From positions 261,750 to 325,749 of the forward strand of contig KB292015.1 in NCBI GenBank assembly GCA_000328365.1: DNA of 64,000 nucleotides, written 5' to 3'. The translations under genes were made by a program, and so were the position numbers. Every line of letters begins with the position of its first letter. The stretch's first letter is position 1. The notes under the pieces were generated by a model, which saw nothing but the letters and a program-made list of their open reading frames with translations, was not told where the DNA came from and searched no databases. The DNA comes from Capitella teleta (taxonomy: Eukaryota; Annelida; Polychaeta; Capitellidae). Below, piece after piece: positions 13,924 to 25,286 of this stretch.

Positions 13924-16900
13924 TTACTCCTCGCAGCTGAAGCCACTCTCTTCGCCCTCGCTGGTCGAACACTCTTCATCGTCTTCATCGTCGTCGTCAT
14001 CGGCGTCGATGGTGTAAGCCATGAAGTGAAGATCACCAGCTCTCGGTATCAGAGGGTTCCCCGGAGCCACTGACACAAAACCCAGGAACATGAATGTACG
14101 GATCAAGCACGCTGTGAAAAAAAAAAAAAAAAAAAAGTTAAAAGCATTCAGAGAAGCGAGCGCACAACAGACCTCGATCGGTACGGCCCTTTTTGAAGCA
14201 CACAATGACATGAGCGCACTTGAGAACTTCTTCAGCGTACTCCAAAAGAGTAACGAAGCTGTGAAAAAAAACAACATGCGTCAAGAGAAGCGCAAAGGTC
14301 ACGACCCTCACCTCTCTTTGGAGCCAGCAGGGAGGATGCCGCTGGGGATCTCGACAAACAGTCGGTCTCCAACCAGCAGTGTTTCCCATACCACCTCCAC
14401 GTTCTCGCTCAATGTCACCTTGAAACACAAGCTCGAGGCTCCTTGCGCTTCGTCCGCCAGAACCTTGCTGATGTCGCCGCTGGGAAGATTTCGGTTCCCA
14501 GTGGGGGCATCCCCTTGGATTCTGGCGTTGACAGGGGGCTCTTTTAAAACCCCCACACCGTTGCCCTCTGTCCTTGAATCAGACACGTTTACGGCGTGGG
14601 GCTCATCAGGAACACCACTGAGGCCCAGGACCCAGACGTATGCAGTATCTTTCAGGATACAACCTGTGAAATAGAAACATCCATGAGAAGAACTCAGCTG
14701 AACATCGGAATTTTCCTTTGATCCAGAAGAAAACCAGGTAGCTCATCTGTCCCAATCCATGAATCAACGGTATAATTATCATTTGTGCTATTCATTATAT
14801 CTGAAGTTCTTAACCAACATTTGTGTCATACATCAGAAAAAGGAAATTCCATTCAATGCAATTTGCACGATTCTGCTAAGATCAATGCATTGTGCAAATT
14901 GAATCAGTCTGCAGCATTGGCTATTGGATTTTCCGTCGAACCACATTCACGAGTCATGTCAGCAGAATTCTATTATTGATGCACTTCAATTTTGTACATC
15001 AAACAAACAAGGTCACACAAGACAGAAGAGAAAAATATCAATATCATCAAAACACTGCAACAGAACCTAACACTAGTTAGAAATCATAGAAATCAAAACT
15101 TTGTAAGAGTGTTGAATTGCTAATGATTTAATATCATCTCAGCGTTGCAAACATCTCAATTCCACATAACTTCCTGTTGTGAAAGAGGACATATTAAACT
15201 GATATGACCTTTTCACAAAAACCAATTTAAGCTGCAAGGAATTTGAGGTGAAAGCTGTCTTTAAATGTATCAACTGTCAAGTTCTGTTCCGCCCCAATTA
15301 ATGTTCAGTTCTGAGGACAGTAATCAACGACTCGAGGCCAAATTATTAATATTATTGTTGGCACAACCTCAGTGAAGAAGGTTGAATAAAACATTCATCA
15401 ATAATCATGCATTAACTATCTGATCATGTCCAACTTACGAGAAATACATGAGTAAACATGACCCCGATGACCATTCACAGTTTTTGTCAATTGCCTCTGC
15501 ATAAATGGCAATTTGGCAGAGGTGGGGGTTCTCTGGAACCGATCCAGGACTTGAGCGTTTAAAAGATTTCTGATAAGACAATTTCTGATCTGAGCTTAAA
15601 ATTACAGTTCAATTGAGATCAGTCCATGGGAAATTGGAATAACATTAATAAAATAATAACTGAAACTCAATTCCATAGTGTGACCTCAATTTGGAATAAT
15701 GATGTATTTATTGATTGGTTCAATATTTAGACAATTTATTACATAATATATCATTTATTCCAATAACCAGCATTGACATGAGAAGAAAACAAGAAGAAAC
15801 AAAATTAAAATAAAATAGATAAATAACAATGGAGCGTGACATTCATCTAGAATTCTGAATAATATTATTAATGAGCAAAGAATAACTTGCTGATAAGAAT
15901 TGACAGCACGCCCAAAACAAGGTATTGAACTTTGATCATAGTTAAAGAAAATGAGATAACTTATTGATAAGCCACTTTGTTTGCTTAATCATGTCACAGC
16001 TTCTGACTCTTTCAATCAATATTTACAATAAAGTTATAAATAGATACTGTATACAATCGCACTATCTATGAACTTTGGGTAAATGACCTGGAGTTAAAAT
16101 TAAATTAATATACTCAATTTATGTATTTCTGATGAATTGGATGCATTGATTATTTAGGTACTTCAGGCTTGAGTTCATCCATGGGCATAATTAATTTCTT
16201 GGAAGAGGAATATTCATAACCATTCCCTCATCCATCGGCATTTTAATTTACTTCAAACACGAGCAAGCTGACGATCAAAAAGGAAAGTAGGCTGGTTAGC
16301 CTGTAAAATGACCATAGATGCCTATCTTATTAAATTATCAAGATAGCCATCTATGGTCATTTAATATTAATTCACCATAGATGCCTATCTTATTAATTCA
16401 CCATAGATGGTTATCTTATTAATTCACCATAGATGGTTATCTTATTAATTCACCATAGATGCCTATCTTATTAATTCCTGGTCATTCAAAGTTTTGAAAC
16501 CGCGTGGGTTATCAACTATCGGATAATTCATTTTTAACTTTCTCGATTACCTTCAACATTTTGAAAGCCTTGATTAAGTCAATAATAATAGTAATGTCCC
16601 CTAGTATTCTCTTCTCCACAGTAGTTCATCTGTTCGGGGCAGCCTAAGAACTGAGGCTACCAGTTTTGCATCAAGCATGATCAAGGTGTCATTCTCATGA
16701 TTCTGCAATATATGGTTACTTTCAATTTAATGATAATGATTATAATTATCAGATGTCATCTCATCTGTTGATTTTTCAACATAAGACAGTACAGACTAAC
16801 AGACTACAGTAACAAGAGCACCGTCACACTCACAGTGAGTGAGTAACACCAAATGAAATTGACAGTGTGACTGTCAAGACTCAAGAGATCGAAATTATAG

Positions 16901-17449
16901 TTGAAAATCAAAATAATCACCAATTACAAAACTCATGAATTGAATTTGTGAATAATTATTCACTGAATTATTAGTGAATATGATATTTAATATGCCGATT
17001 ATAATATGTTAGATGGGGATATAATCATAATAATGGTAAGTGGTGTCAATCAGTATAATGAGTATTCAGTCAAGTCACTCACTCAGTCACTGATTCAGTA
17101 GTCAGTCAGTGAGTCACTGGTCTGTCTGTGAATGATTACCATTACAATCAGTGATGAGTGAATAACTCAATCTTCAATGTGAATGTCAGCGTGACAGTCG
17201 CTAACCTGGAAACTACCGACATTATTTAGTTCCTACTAAAATAAGGCAAATCGAAAATTAAAAATCCTAAAATGTCTATTCTCTCAAATAAAATGTTCAT
17301 TCCTGATTTTACAATTCTGACATTTTTATTTTCTTGTTTTGGTTGACTTACATGTTGGAGGTGGATATTGACGGCATCTCTTCTTTTTCCTCCGTTTTCG
17401 GCCCGAAATTCTCTGTATTTGTGATAGCCTGAATGGCGCGGAGAGTCAT
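13924..17449 (-). CDS. OAZ: Ornithine decarboxylase antizyme, +1 frameshift gene
   Basis: Antizyme binds ornithine decarboxylase, blocks its dimer and sends it to the proteasome; it also limits polyamine uptake. High polyamine raises its synthesis through +1 frameshifting. Exons: 17449-17352, 14663-14312, 14258-14173 and 14111-13924. ORF1 has 51 codons and ends RLGPGPQWCS then UGA, matching the vertebrate GPGPRWCS end. The +1 frame continues DEPHAVNVSD and runs to a product of 240 residues. The conserved core is clear: VEIPSGILPAGSKES, FVTLLEYAEEVLKCAHVIVCF, LIRTFMFLGF, PGNPLIP and FMAYT. The tail is very acidic (DADDDDDEDDEE). A second in-frame start, MPSISTSNM, lies at 17,377 in ORF1; antizymes often use two starts. 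Reverse AATAAA at 13,047-13,052 fits a long 3' UTR. Confidence 0.95.
14551..14601 (-). promoter_or_regulatory. Predicted RNA stem stimulating the antizyme frameshift
   Basis: Four bases after the UGA the mRNA has CCCCACGCCGU (14,601-14,591), which pairs with ACGGUGUGGGG (14,561-14,551): 11 pairs including one G-U, around a 29-nt loop that itself can form a small UGUCU/AGGACA hairpin. Vertebrate antizymes carry a pseudoknot at this place. Pairing is seen in the sequence; the function is inferred. Confidence 0.7.
14606..14611 (-). promoter_or_regulatory. Antizyme +1 ribosomal frameshift site (UCC UGA)
   Basis: The mRNA reads UGG UGU UCC UGA UGA G. UCC-UGA is the classic antizyme slip site, at which the ribosome shifts +1 and reads GAU next. 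Here the base order also places a second UGA directly after the first in the zero frame, so simple readthrough would stop at once. Confidence 0.93.
14664..17351 (-). other. Antizyme intron 1
   Basis: The intron runs from donor CAT|GTAAGT to acceptor TTTCACAG|G. It separates the ORF1 start exon from the exon with the shift site. It is AT-rich and carries the 26-bp tandem array at 16,311-16,476. No other gene is seen inside. Confidence 0.75.
16311..16480. repeat. 26-bp tandem repeat with an inverted copy
   Basis: Four head-to-tail copies of a 26-bp unit (TTCACCATAGATGCCTATCT plus TATTAA) run from 16,371 to about 16,476, in two variants (ATGCC and ATGGT). Directly before them, 16,311-16,328 and 16,340-16,357 form an inverted pair of the same core, 17 of 18 bases matching. 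Confidence 0.8.
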
Positions 17450-18540
17450 TCCTTTGCAAACGATTCGCTGGCTCTCGTACGGATTTCCACCCGCAGAGAT
17501 AAAGGTTTGTTATTCCACTGTGTTCCACTCAAGGTGGAAAATGGCGTCGTTCTGATGACGACAAAATCGGAAACAACCGAAGGCTTCACGGAAACATCCG
17601 AAGGCGACTAAAAGATCGATACAACGCACCCGGTATCTTTTATCCTAGATCTAATTGCGCAATGACGTTTAATTATGACTGCAGTTCACAGGCGATGACA
17701 CACGTGGTTGCGCAATTCCAGAAAATGATTTGGGACAGTGAAAATACAAAAGATCATTTGATCATAAAAAATAGCATCATCGGAAACAAAAATCCATGCA
17801 ATCATAGAATGGAACAACAGAGTGTCTACTCTGCAAGCAGCAAAAGCCTACACGCTGGGCAGTTTTCCGAGTGAAACCGAACCCCAGCCCAAGCCTTGTC
17901 GAGCCTTTCCGAGCCGAGTCATTTCAAGAGAATTCCCCAATCAACTTCGGGTTGTTGTTCTGAGTATCTGTTTTTAGTGGGCATCACCCTTTGTTCTACT
18001 ATAACGCGCATTGTTATCCAATTAGCGATCCTTCGCATCTCGGCCCTGAGGCCCGTTTTACTAACATATCTGACTTAATCCTACCTCCAGAGAACAGTGA
18101 TTTGTTTAGAAAATTATCTTGGCTTAAGCTATGATGATACAAAAATACCATTATTAATTCATTTCAAGTTTTTTTTTATCAGAGCAAAATTATTAGCGCT
18201 GAACACTAAATTTCTCAGAAACGATAAAAAAGAAGTACTCCTAAAACTGACATAAATTTGTCCCTGTTTACATTACATCTAAGATGAAGCAGAAATGGCC
18301 TTACTCAATCTTCAAGCTTGAATGGGTTAGTAAAACAAATATACTTTAATCTTTAAAAATTAATTGTTCCAAGAGGTACTGGGATATTTCTCTGCTATTT
18401 TTAAATTGCTTTCAACGTGTATTCATGAAAACTAGAAGTGAAATCAATGTCATTTAGTAATTTATAGATCACGATCATATCGCCAAACACAAAATGGTTG
18501 CCATTTGTATACGAAATGTAACATTGACTGCTGACTTCAA
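17450..18540. other. Antizyme 5' flank and intergenic
   Basis: The first few hundred bases are probably the antizyme leader and promoter, with somewhat higher CG content than the surroundings. Nothing else is recognised. Confidence 0.35.
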
Positions 18541-18544
18541 ATGA

Positions 18545-18690
18545 CGATTAGCAATGCTGGCCGCTCACCAGAAAGGGCTTTTAAGCCTAAGGCCAGCTCC
18601 TTGGGAAACAACAACAACATTCATAATTTATGCTATTTTATCCTTTGTTCATTGTTTCTTTCCAACATAATCTTCCTTCCTTTCTTTAAA
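18545..18690 (+). repeat. Second copy of the CTTCC-tailed retroelement 3' end
   Basis: This shares AAACAACAACAACATTCATA, TTATGCTATTTTATCCTTTG and a CTTCC-rich end with 1-113 and extends further 5' to about 18,545. Its end abuts the point where the minus-strand LINE loses its 3' part. Confidence 0.6.
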
Positions 18691-19482
18691 TCTTTGTTAG
18701 TTGGCATATGGGTTGCAAATTGTAGTTATTGTTACAGCGCGATCTCTTTGGCACCTTCTCCCCCATCAATGTTGTTAGGAACAAGTCTTTTTTCGGATTA
18801 ATTTTCTGCAGCTCTGTCCAGAAATCTACTCCATCTTCAATTTTTGAGGCAAGAGAGCGTTTTCTCATATCAAACTGATTATCTTTAGCATGCTTTAAGG
18901 CTGAGTGATACTTTTTTATTGTCATTTTCATTACTTCATAAACTTGACCAAAGTTCGGCTTATCACAGGATGACCAAAGCCAGTGCCAGAACATAGATTT
19001 CTCTCTTAATGGCTTGACATGTTCTTTCCATCCTGCAATCGGAGGACATCGTGCTCTTCTACTTGGGATTGTCTTTTCACTTGAGGACAAGCATGATTGG
19101 AAGATGTTGTCACACAACTTGGTTACATCTTCGTGATGCTGTTCATCAGAACAACTTGAGTTGTTGTACGCAAAGGCTCCACCCTGAGACAAATCTGTTC
19201 CCAACTCTTGATCAAGTTGACATTTGTATGCATCGATGTGATCATCTGTTGCCCAGCGCCACCTTCGTTGCTTCATTGACTGTTGAGATAGGGCATCGTC
19301 TGAGCGTGACTGCACACAATCTACATGCAACTGGAAAGCTATGAGTATAGGATTATGGTTAGATGGATTCGTCGCATCTGATATTACGGAGCATTGGTAA
19401 AGAAATGAAAATATATTATGGCTCATTAATGCATGACCAATGCGAGAAAAATGATTCAGACTATAATTTGTATAAGTGTCAT

Positions 19483-20073
19483 TCACCTGAGCAGAGTTGG
19501 AGCGCCAACAAAGTTTGAGGTTGTTGAAATCCTGAAAATTGGACAAGCGTCGCGAATGCGCATGAACCGTTCAAAACTCGTGTTGAAGTCTCCGCAGACA
19601 ACAAAATCGTCGCACGACGAACCGGCATTTGATGAAAGTGCTTGCTCAATTGCGTCAAGAACATCATCATACACAGGGAAAACGTTATGACCAGAATAAT
19701 TATCACATGGCATGTAAACATAAATAATTAATACAGAGTATGTTCTTGTTAACTGCACAACAATAGCACATGCCCTGCTGCTATTAATTTCAATCTGCTT
19801 AACGCGACCAGCAAAAACCTTATTGTACATGAAAGCAGTACCACCTTTTGGGCGACCCTGCAGTACATCTGCCCTCTGATCAACGCAAGGTTTGTGAATA
19901 TAAAAATAATTATCACTGAGTCCTAGAAAATGTTCGTTGCTCTGTATCAACCATGTTTCTTGTGAACACACAATGTCACATTTCAGCGATTCCAAGGTGT
20001 CCTGTAAGTAAGGAGTGCATCGTCTTACACCCTTACAGTTGAAAGAAATGATGCAGAGATTCCTAAGCGCCAT
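19483..20073 (-). pseudogene. LINE ORF2, APE-type endonuclease domain
   Basis: Starting MALRNLCIISFNCKG, this block holds the endonuclease motifs QETW, GGTAFMY, YMPCDN and CGDFN, which nick target DNA in non-LTR retrotransposition. After it the frame changes and the linker (19,546-18,720) continues in another frame. No reverse transcriptase follows. Confidence 0.8.
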
Positions 20074-20731
20074 CTTGATTCTTTTTAATATTTTGATTGA
20101 ACCACTTCCCAAACTGGATGCCTTTGGGCCAGAAATCTGTATTCATCACAACGCCCTGTGCTTCGGCGGATAGTGACACAACAAAGCATTTTGTTTCCCA
20201 TTCAGGAGAAGAAAGGTCTTCAACTTTAATATCCTCAATGTTCTGTTCTTTACCCTTGGTTTTGATGTAATTCTTGAGTCCATCAACAGGCGAGTCTGGA
20301 TGTGCACGTGTAAGTACAACTTTAACGGTTTTTGGACCAGAAAGAAACTGGTCAGAGTTGTTTGCAGTGCCTTGAGATGTTTTCTGCTTCTTATACCTCT
20401 TTTTCTCTAGTTTTGTTTTCGATTCCTTTTCTTGCTGTTTCTTCAGCACTTTAAAGCCTTTGTTTTCATAACCCATAGCAGCAACTTCTGCCATGGTATG
20501 AATCTTAGCATCAGATTCTTCGCCTGTAGTGTCTTTCAATTCTTCTGTGTCAGCATCAATAGGATTTTGTGTCCTAATTCTGCCCGAATCATCATTCCAC
20601 ATACAGAAATCTTGATGTGCTTCATTTCTATCAAAACTTTCTGAGATGAGACGGTCGAGTTTATATAAGACATCATCATGCCTGTTAAGTTCTTCACACA
20701 TTCTGGTCATAGAGTCATACATTTTGTGCAT
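20063..20731 (-). pseudogene. LINE ORF1, C-terminal half
   Basis: The largest unbroken ORF1 block has 222 residues: a helical N-part (MCEELNRHDDVLYKLDRLI), a Lys-rich middle with an EKKRYKKQK run, and a folded end with KVVLTRAHPDSPVDGLKNYI and FWPKGIQFGKWF. Such proteins bind the element's RNA. It overlaps the ORF2 start by 11 nt. Confidence 0.75.
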
Positions 20732-20842
20732 TTCTTTTTTTTCATGGCTGCCATCTCCTCCATGAGCAGCATTGATGTGCCACTTTCAAGGTTCAACGAG
20801 GGCACTCTGGTCACATCATCTACAGCAAACATCAAACTGTGT

Positions 20843-20900
20843 ACTGGCGCCCGTATCCCCCGAATGGGTTGGGTGGAGCCGTAAAACCCCAATCACTCAC
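20843..20900 (+). mobile_element. 58-bp SINE-like mini-insert, copy in LINE
   Basis: The insert begins ACTGGCGCCCGTATC and ends GGAGCCGTAAAACCCC then AATCACTCAC. It is flanked by perfect 11-bp copies of TCAAACTGTGT at 20,832-20,842 and 20,901-20,911. It interrupts LINE ORF1, whose frame is restored when it is skipped. It equals the last ~60 bp of the long SINE family. Confidence 0.8.
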
Positions 20901-20924
20901 TCAAACTGTGTTCAACTTTGTCTA

Positions 20925-23620
20925 CTGTAGAACACTAAATTGTCGCTGCGAGATCAATTTTTGCGGTTTTCGCGGTCAGGCTCGACCGCAAAAATTGGAT
21001 TCCACGTAAAAAAGTGACCACAATGCACCTTCAGGAAGAAGGCCAATGTGCGTTATGATTTTCATCCCGTTATGATCACCACGTGTTAGCAATACACAGC
21101 AGCAAATCATGATACAATCCCACTTGAAATTTGGAAAAATGAACCAAACAAATTGTTTCCTTTCTCTCTTCCGTTTATTCATAATCCCCATCAACATAAA
21201 TATTTATTTCATTGAGTGCGCCAGTAATACCGGCTTCTCGTTATCATTTCATCATCCCCCGGGGTGGCCAGCGCAAAAACGGACACTTGTTGTGCCTTAG
21301 CCTGGTCTCCCTGCATCATCATACTATCATCATCATCATTACTACCATTAGTCTGCACTCGGAAGAAAGAAAAGAAAAGGAAACAAAAAATTGTATATAT
21401 ATATATATATATTTTGTTGTTTTTGTTTTTGTTTTTGTTTTTGCTTTTCTCCCCGTTTAAATTCACATTGATGTATGTTGTTGTTAAATAAATGATTTCT
21501 CTCTCTCTTCTTTCTCTACCCATCCGTGAAGCAACGCAGACTCGTTTTCCTGAAGGACATTCCATGCTTTATGCACCCATAGTGCATGCAGGGGCTTCAT
21601 TATGGAAAGACGGAGGTCAACATCCACGCTGTTGCCTGCCTCTGACGCCATGGCAACCTTATCTGCATACCATTGAATAAAACAGTTTTTGAGAGAGTTC
21701 TTAAAATCAGCATTGCCGGAAAGATCCAGAGGCTGCAGATCCCCAGCAGTACAATTCGGCGGAGCAAACACGACTCAAATGTTGTTTTTTGCTAAGAGGG
21801 CCTGAACAGTGTCAACGCGATGGGCACGAAAGACGTCCATGATGCAGAGGGCAGGATGATTGACATCTAATCCAACACGATTCCGAATGTTCTCGAAGTA
21901 CGTACCAGTACCCTCTCCACATAAGTCTCCATGGTTGCAGTTGTTGACCAGTGGCTGTCGCTGTGGGTGATCTCCCAATCCTCTGGAATCTTGTGCGGTG
22001 GGTGGCACTTCTTTGTTCTGCCGGCGTAGATGAGCTGCAGCGGAAGCAGATCGCCTGTCAGGCTGCATCCCAGGAGTGCAGTTATCTGCTGCTTGTCGTC
22101 CTATCCCACGATTTCGACCTGTTTGGAGCCGCGCTGCCCCAAAGTCCAGCTCCCTGTTGGCATGATGTTAAGGCCCGTCTGATCGAAGTTGACGATCATT
22201 TCATCTGTGAGAGAACAATATGAATTAGAAATTGTACTAAAATCGCTCACTGGCAGAAGTAAAAGAGCAATTACAGAAGTCATCCTATCATGATAAGAAG
22301 AGATTAAGAAAAGATTCACGCACTGTACGTGTAATGCGATCCAAAAACTCTTGCTTGATTACAGAAAAGTTTTCCGGTCTCTTCTTTGCGGCCTTCGTGC
22401 CTTTTCTCTGGACGAAACCTATCCTCTTCATTAGGCTTGCAGCCCAGCTGAGGGAGATGTTGACGTAGCCACCGTTCTCTTGCAGCAGAGTCGAGCCTCC
22501 CATGGCCGACATTATCCCTCGTCCGGATCCCAGTACGATGCTCCGTTTCACGATGCCTCCTGATGAGCGGATCGCCCGTAAATGTTTCTGTACGGCCGAA
22601 TCGATGTCTGCTGGTAAGAGAGTTGAACGGTCTCGCTTCTTCCTTGGGAGAGAGTCCAGCATCTCTGGTTCTTCCTCTGGATCACAGGCGACAAAGAGGA
22701 CCTTCTGTTTTGCCTGGTACTGATTCCTAATTGACCTTACGGTCGATTCGTTCACAGGGCAGCCGAACAGAGTGGAGAAATGATGGGCAGCTTTCGCAGG
22801 TCCATTGTCGACGGTGTAGCGAGCAATTTTCAACCTCTGTTCGTCTGTGTACAGGCCGTACTCCCCTCTCTTGCGCTTGGGGGTCCCCATGTTGGCTGCC
22901 TCTTGGATCCGGGCAATCTCTGCGTTGGCGGCAGCACAGCAGGCAGCGTCAGCCGGGTTGCCTTCTGCATTGGGGTCAGGCATCTCAGGGGTCGGGCAGG
23001 GTACACTCTCAGCGATTTTGGGGAGGAGGTTTTGTCGATTTTCTTGAAGTAGCAAAGCATCTTGTCAAGTTGTTACAGCATCCGAAGAAGTGAATGATGT
23101 TGATCAGATATCCTTCTCTTTTATGCAATAACAAATTGCCGAGATTGCCTCGGAGATGAAATCTATTGGACGCGGAGGTGACTCCGACTTCAATGTTTGG
23201 TAAAATTGAACTCCGAGTGCATGTTTGGCGACATTCAATTCTCTGATCCTATGATCATTGTTAAGTTTCAAAGATGCGGTCATTCATAATTGTCTACAAA
23301 GGGCTGCTGTCTCTTTGATTACATAATTTTTTCAAAGCCTGGCAGACAAACTTTAACCCAGCTTATCGTCAATGCAGACGTTGGTGATTAGGTGTGAAAT
23401 CGATGCTGCATGCTATTCGCTTTGCCCCATGCCGCAGAACGGAGAACGGAAAAAGCGCAGCTTTAAGTGAGCGATGTTCTATTGCTTTGTTATGGAAGAG
23501 AGCTACTATTTCCTGATTTTTTTTTATCACATCCTTGACCGCGAAAAATTGATTCCGCGAAATGACGCACACATAGAAAACCGCGAAATTTGAATTCCGC
23601 GTAAAAATAGTGTTCTACAG
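20925..23620 (-). mobile_element. Pogo-type DNA transposon, 2,696 bp, nearly complete
   Basis: The ends are CTGTAGAACACTA and TAGTGTTCTACAG, a perfect 13-bp inverted pair, flanked by TA on both sides (20,923-20,924 and 23,621-23,622). Inside both ends lie further CCGCGAAA/AATTCCGCG-type repeats. The element carries one transposase on the minus strand and sits inside LINE ORF1. TA target and DDE_1 transposase place it in the pogo/Tigger part of the Tc1-mariner superfamily. Confidence 0.88.
21484..23055 (-). pseudogene. Pogo-type transposase with few breaks
   Basis: Exon 1, 23055-22320, holds a basic N-terminus (TPKRKRGEYGLYTDEQRLKI) and a helix-turn-helix region (CPVNESTVRSIRNQYQ). A likely intron 22319-22205 (C|GTGAAT to CACAG) leads to exon 2, 22204-21484, with the DDE domain: NFDQTGLNIMP, GSKQVEIVG, DKQQITALLGCSLTG, LCIMDVFRAHR and PPNCTAGDLQPLDLSG. 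Two in-frame stops (near 22,102 and 21,776) and one frame change near 21,900 break it; all three acidic catalytic positions look present. The two stops and one shift point to fairly recent loss. Confidence 0.85.
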
Positions 23621-23960
23621 TATTTTTTGAATAATGCCGACAATATCATCTAGTGGTGCCTCTTTTGCAATGCGCATGCTTGTGTTTTGTCTGTTAGCCA
23701 TTTAAGCATGAATGTTAACATCTCTGGCATGAAATGAGCTTTAGCACAAAGCAGATCTTTAGCCACCTTGATCTCTTCCTCGCTGTAGAATGCCAGTGCT
23801 GCTATTTTGATACTAGTACACGAAGCACTATTTGAATATGTACTCACATACGCGAGCACATGGCTTGTTACGTGTTTGTCTTCACACGCTTAGCTACTTG
23901 TTGAACTGCGACCCGGCATGATGTTTTTTAATTTCTGACCTGAGTAATTCAGGTCAAGAA

Positions 23961-25278
23961 GTAAATCGACTTCCCTCGTCTTCCGCGCACTGGAAACACT
24001 CCATCATAGACACAGTTCGATTCCACGTATCTTCACGATCACAATGATACCAAAAAATTGCCTTCAGTTTCCTCTAAATTCCGGGGGAAAACTTTGATGA
24101 TCCTCTGAGAATTGAATTTCAGCTTTCGTGTGCTGAGCATATTACTATCTACTTGTATATTACTATCTACATGATGAAACATTTTCATCAAAACGTAATT
24201 TGCCGATACGTACTATTTTTGTGTCAATATTTTGGTTTTCGGCAATCAAAATTTTTTGCGAAATACTTCTTTTCTTCCTTCATTTTGTGGTGTATTTGGT
24301 ACGTTTATAACCTCTGTTCAAATCACGGACTCAAATATTTTGATACAATTATATGAATTAAAAACCGAATTCCTAGCTGTATTTTTCATCTTTTTAAAGA
24401 CATAAAGCTGAGTTTGTTGTCTGATTCACTTATTATCGCTCACAGAGTTCTGGTATACCATCACAAAATTTACCTTAATCATTGATTATTATGAAGTCGA
24501 GGTTTCGAGGTTTTTCCTTTTTAAATTTTCAACAATAGGCTATTACCAAAGAACTTGCAAGCTAAGAGTAAGAAGCCAACTCTGATTGTTGTGTGATAAC
24601 AGAACAGCGGATTGAGAGGTGGCGCTTCACCTAGATTTGGCTAGAATTTGAGTAGAAGTACATGAGTCCTGCTAAACTGAAAACTCTTTCAACAGGACAT
24701 GCTGTGTGTTGCAAAATGCATCCATAGATCGGTCTTAAGCCCACAAGTGTGCCTGAGATATCCGTTTGCATAAATGCACTACATTACAGGCACATATCGG
24801 AATCATTTAGAGCCATAGCGCGTGCTCGTTGAGAGCCATTGCAAGCATTGCACACCTAAAAATACACTGGATAGAACCGTTATATAATTAGTTTAAACAT
24901 TGCACCTCTTATGAACGATTTACCTGAGCAATCGCGACAACAAATAAGAAAATTAAAAAAAACATTCGAAAGGATGACGCTTCGGCTAAATCACCATTTT
25001 GTGTTTACATCACATGATCATGTCATGTGACTTCTTCAACAATAATAGCACGTGATTGCACATGTGTTTGTTTTTCAACATTCAACAATGAAATCCATTC
25101 GCAAGCACATTAAATCGTTGTCACAAGAGTTTATTGTTAACTTTAAAGGTCACCATGAGAGAGAAGCCAATTCAGCGCTATTTTATCTGCCTGTCGCCGA
25201 TTGTGAAGTAGATGACGGCGAAAACGAAGGAGAACATGAAGCATTTCAGCTTCATCAAAAATCATAACGGTCATAATG
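23961..25278. other. Intergenic, no clear gene
   Basis: AT-rich sequence. A plus-strand frame at 25,052-25,267 (71 residues, acidic end with DCEVDDGENEGEHEAFQ) is open but unrecognised. Confidence 0.3.
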
Positions 25279-25286
25279 TTTACGAC

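Larger units (their letters stand above)
18700..23960 (-). mobile_element. Non-LTR LINE, 5' portion, interrupted by two later insertions
   Basis: Read 5' to 3' on the minus strand: ORF1 begins near 23,919 (MPGRSSTS, then a stop codon), continues LAFYSEEEIKVAKDLL to about 23,621, resumes after a 2.7-kb insertion at 20,924, is broken by a 58-bp insert at 20,843-20,900, and runs to 20,063. Its C-terminal part has NTDFWPKGIQFGKWF, typical of CR1/I-group ORF1. ORF2 starts at 20,073 with an APE endonuclease (ISFNCKG, SQETW, GRPKGGTAF, VYMPCDN, VCGDFNTSF) and after a frame change continues as the linker to about 18,720. The reverse transcriptase is missing. At least three frame breaks besides the insertions make this a dead copy. 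Confidence 0.85.
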
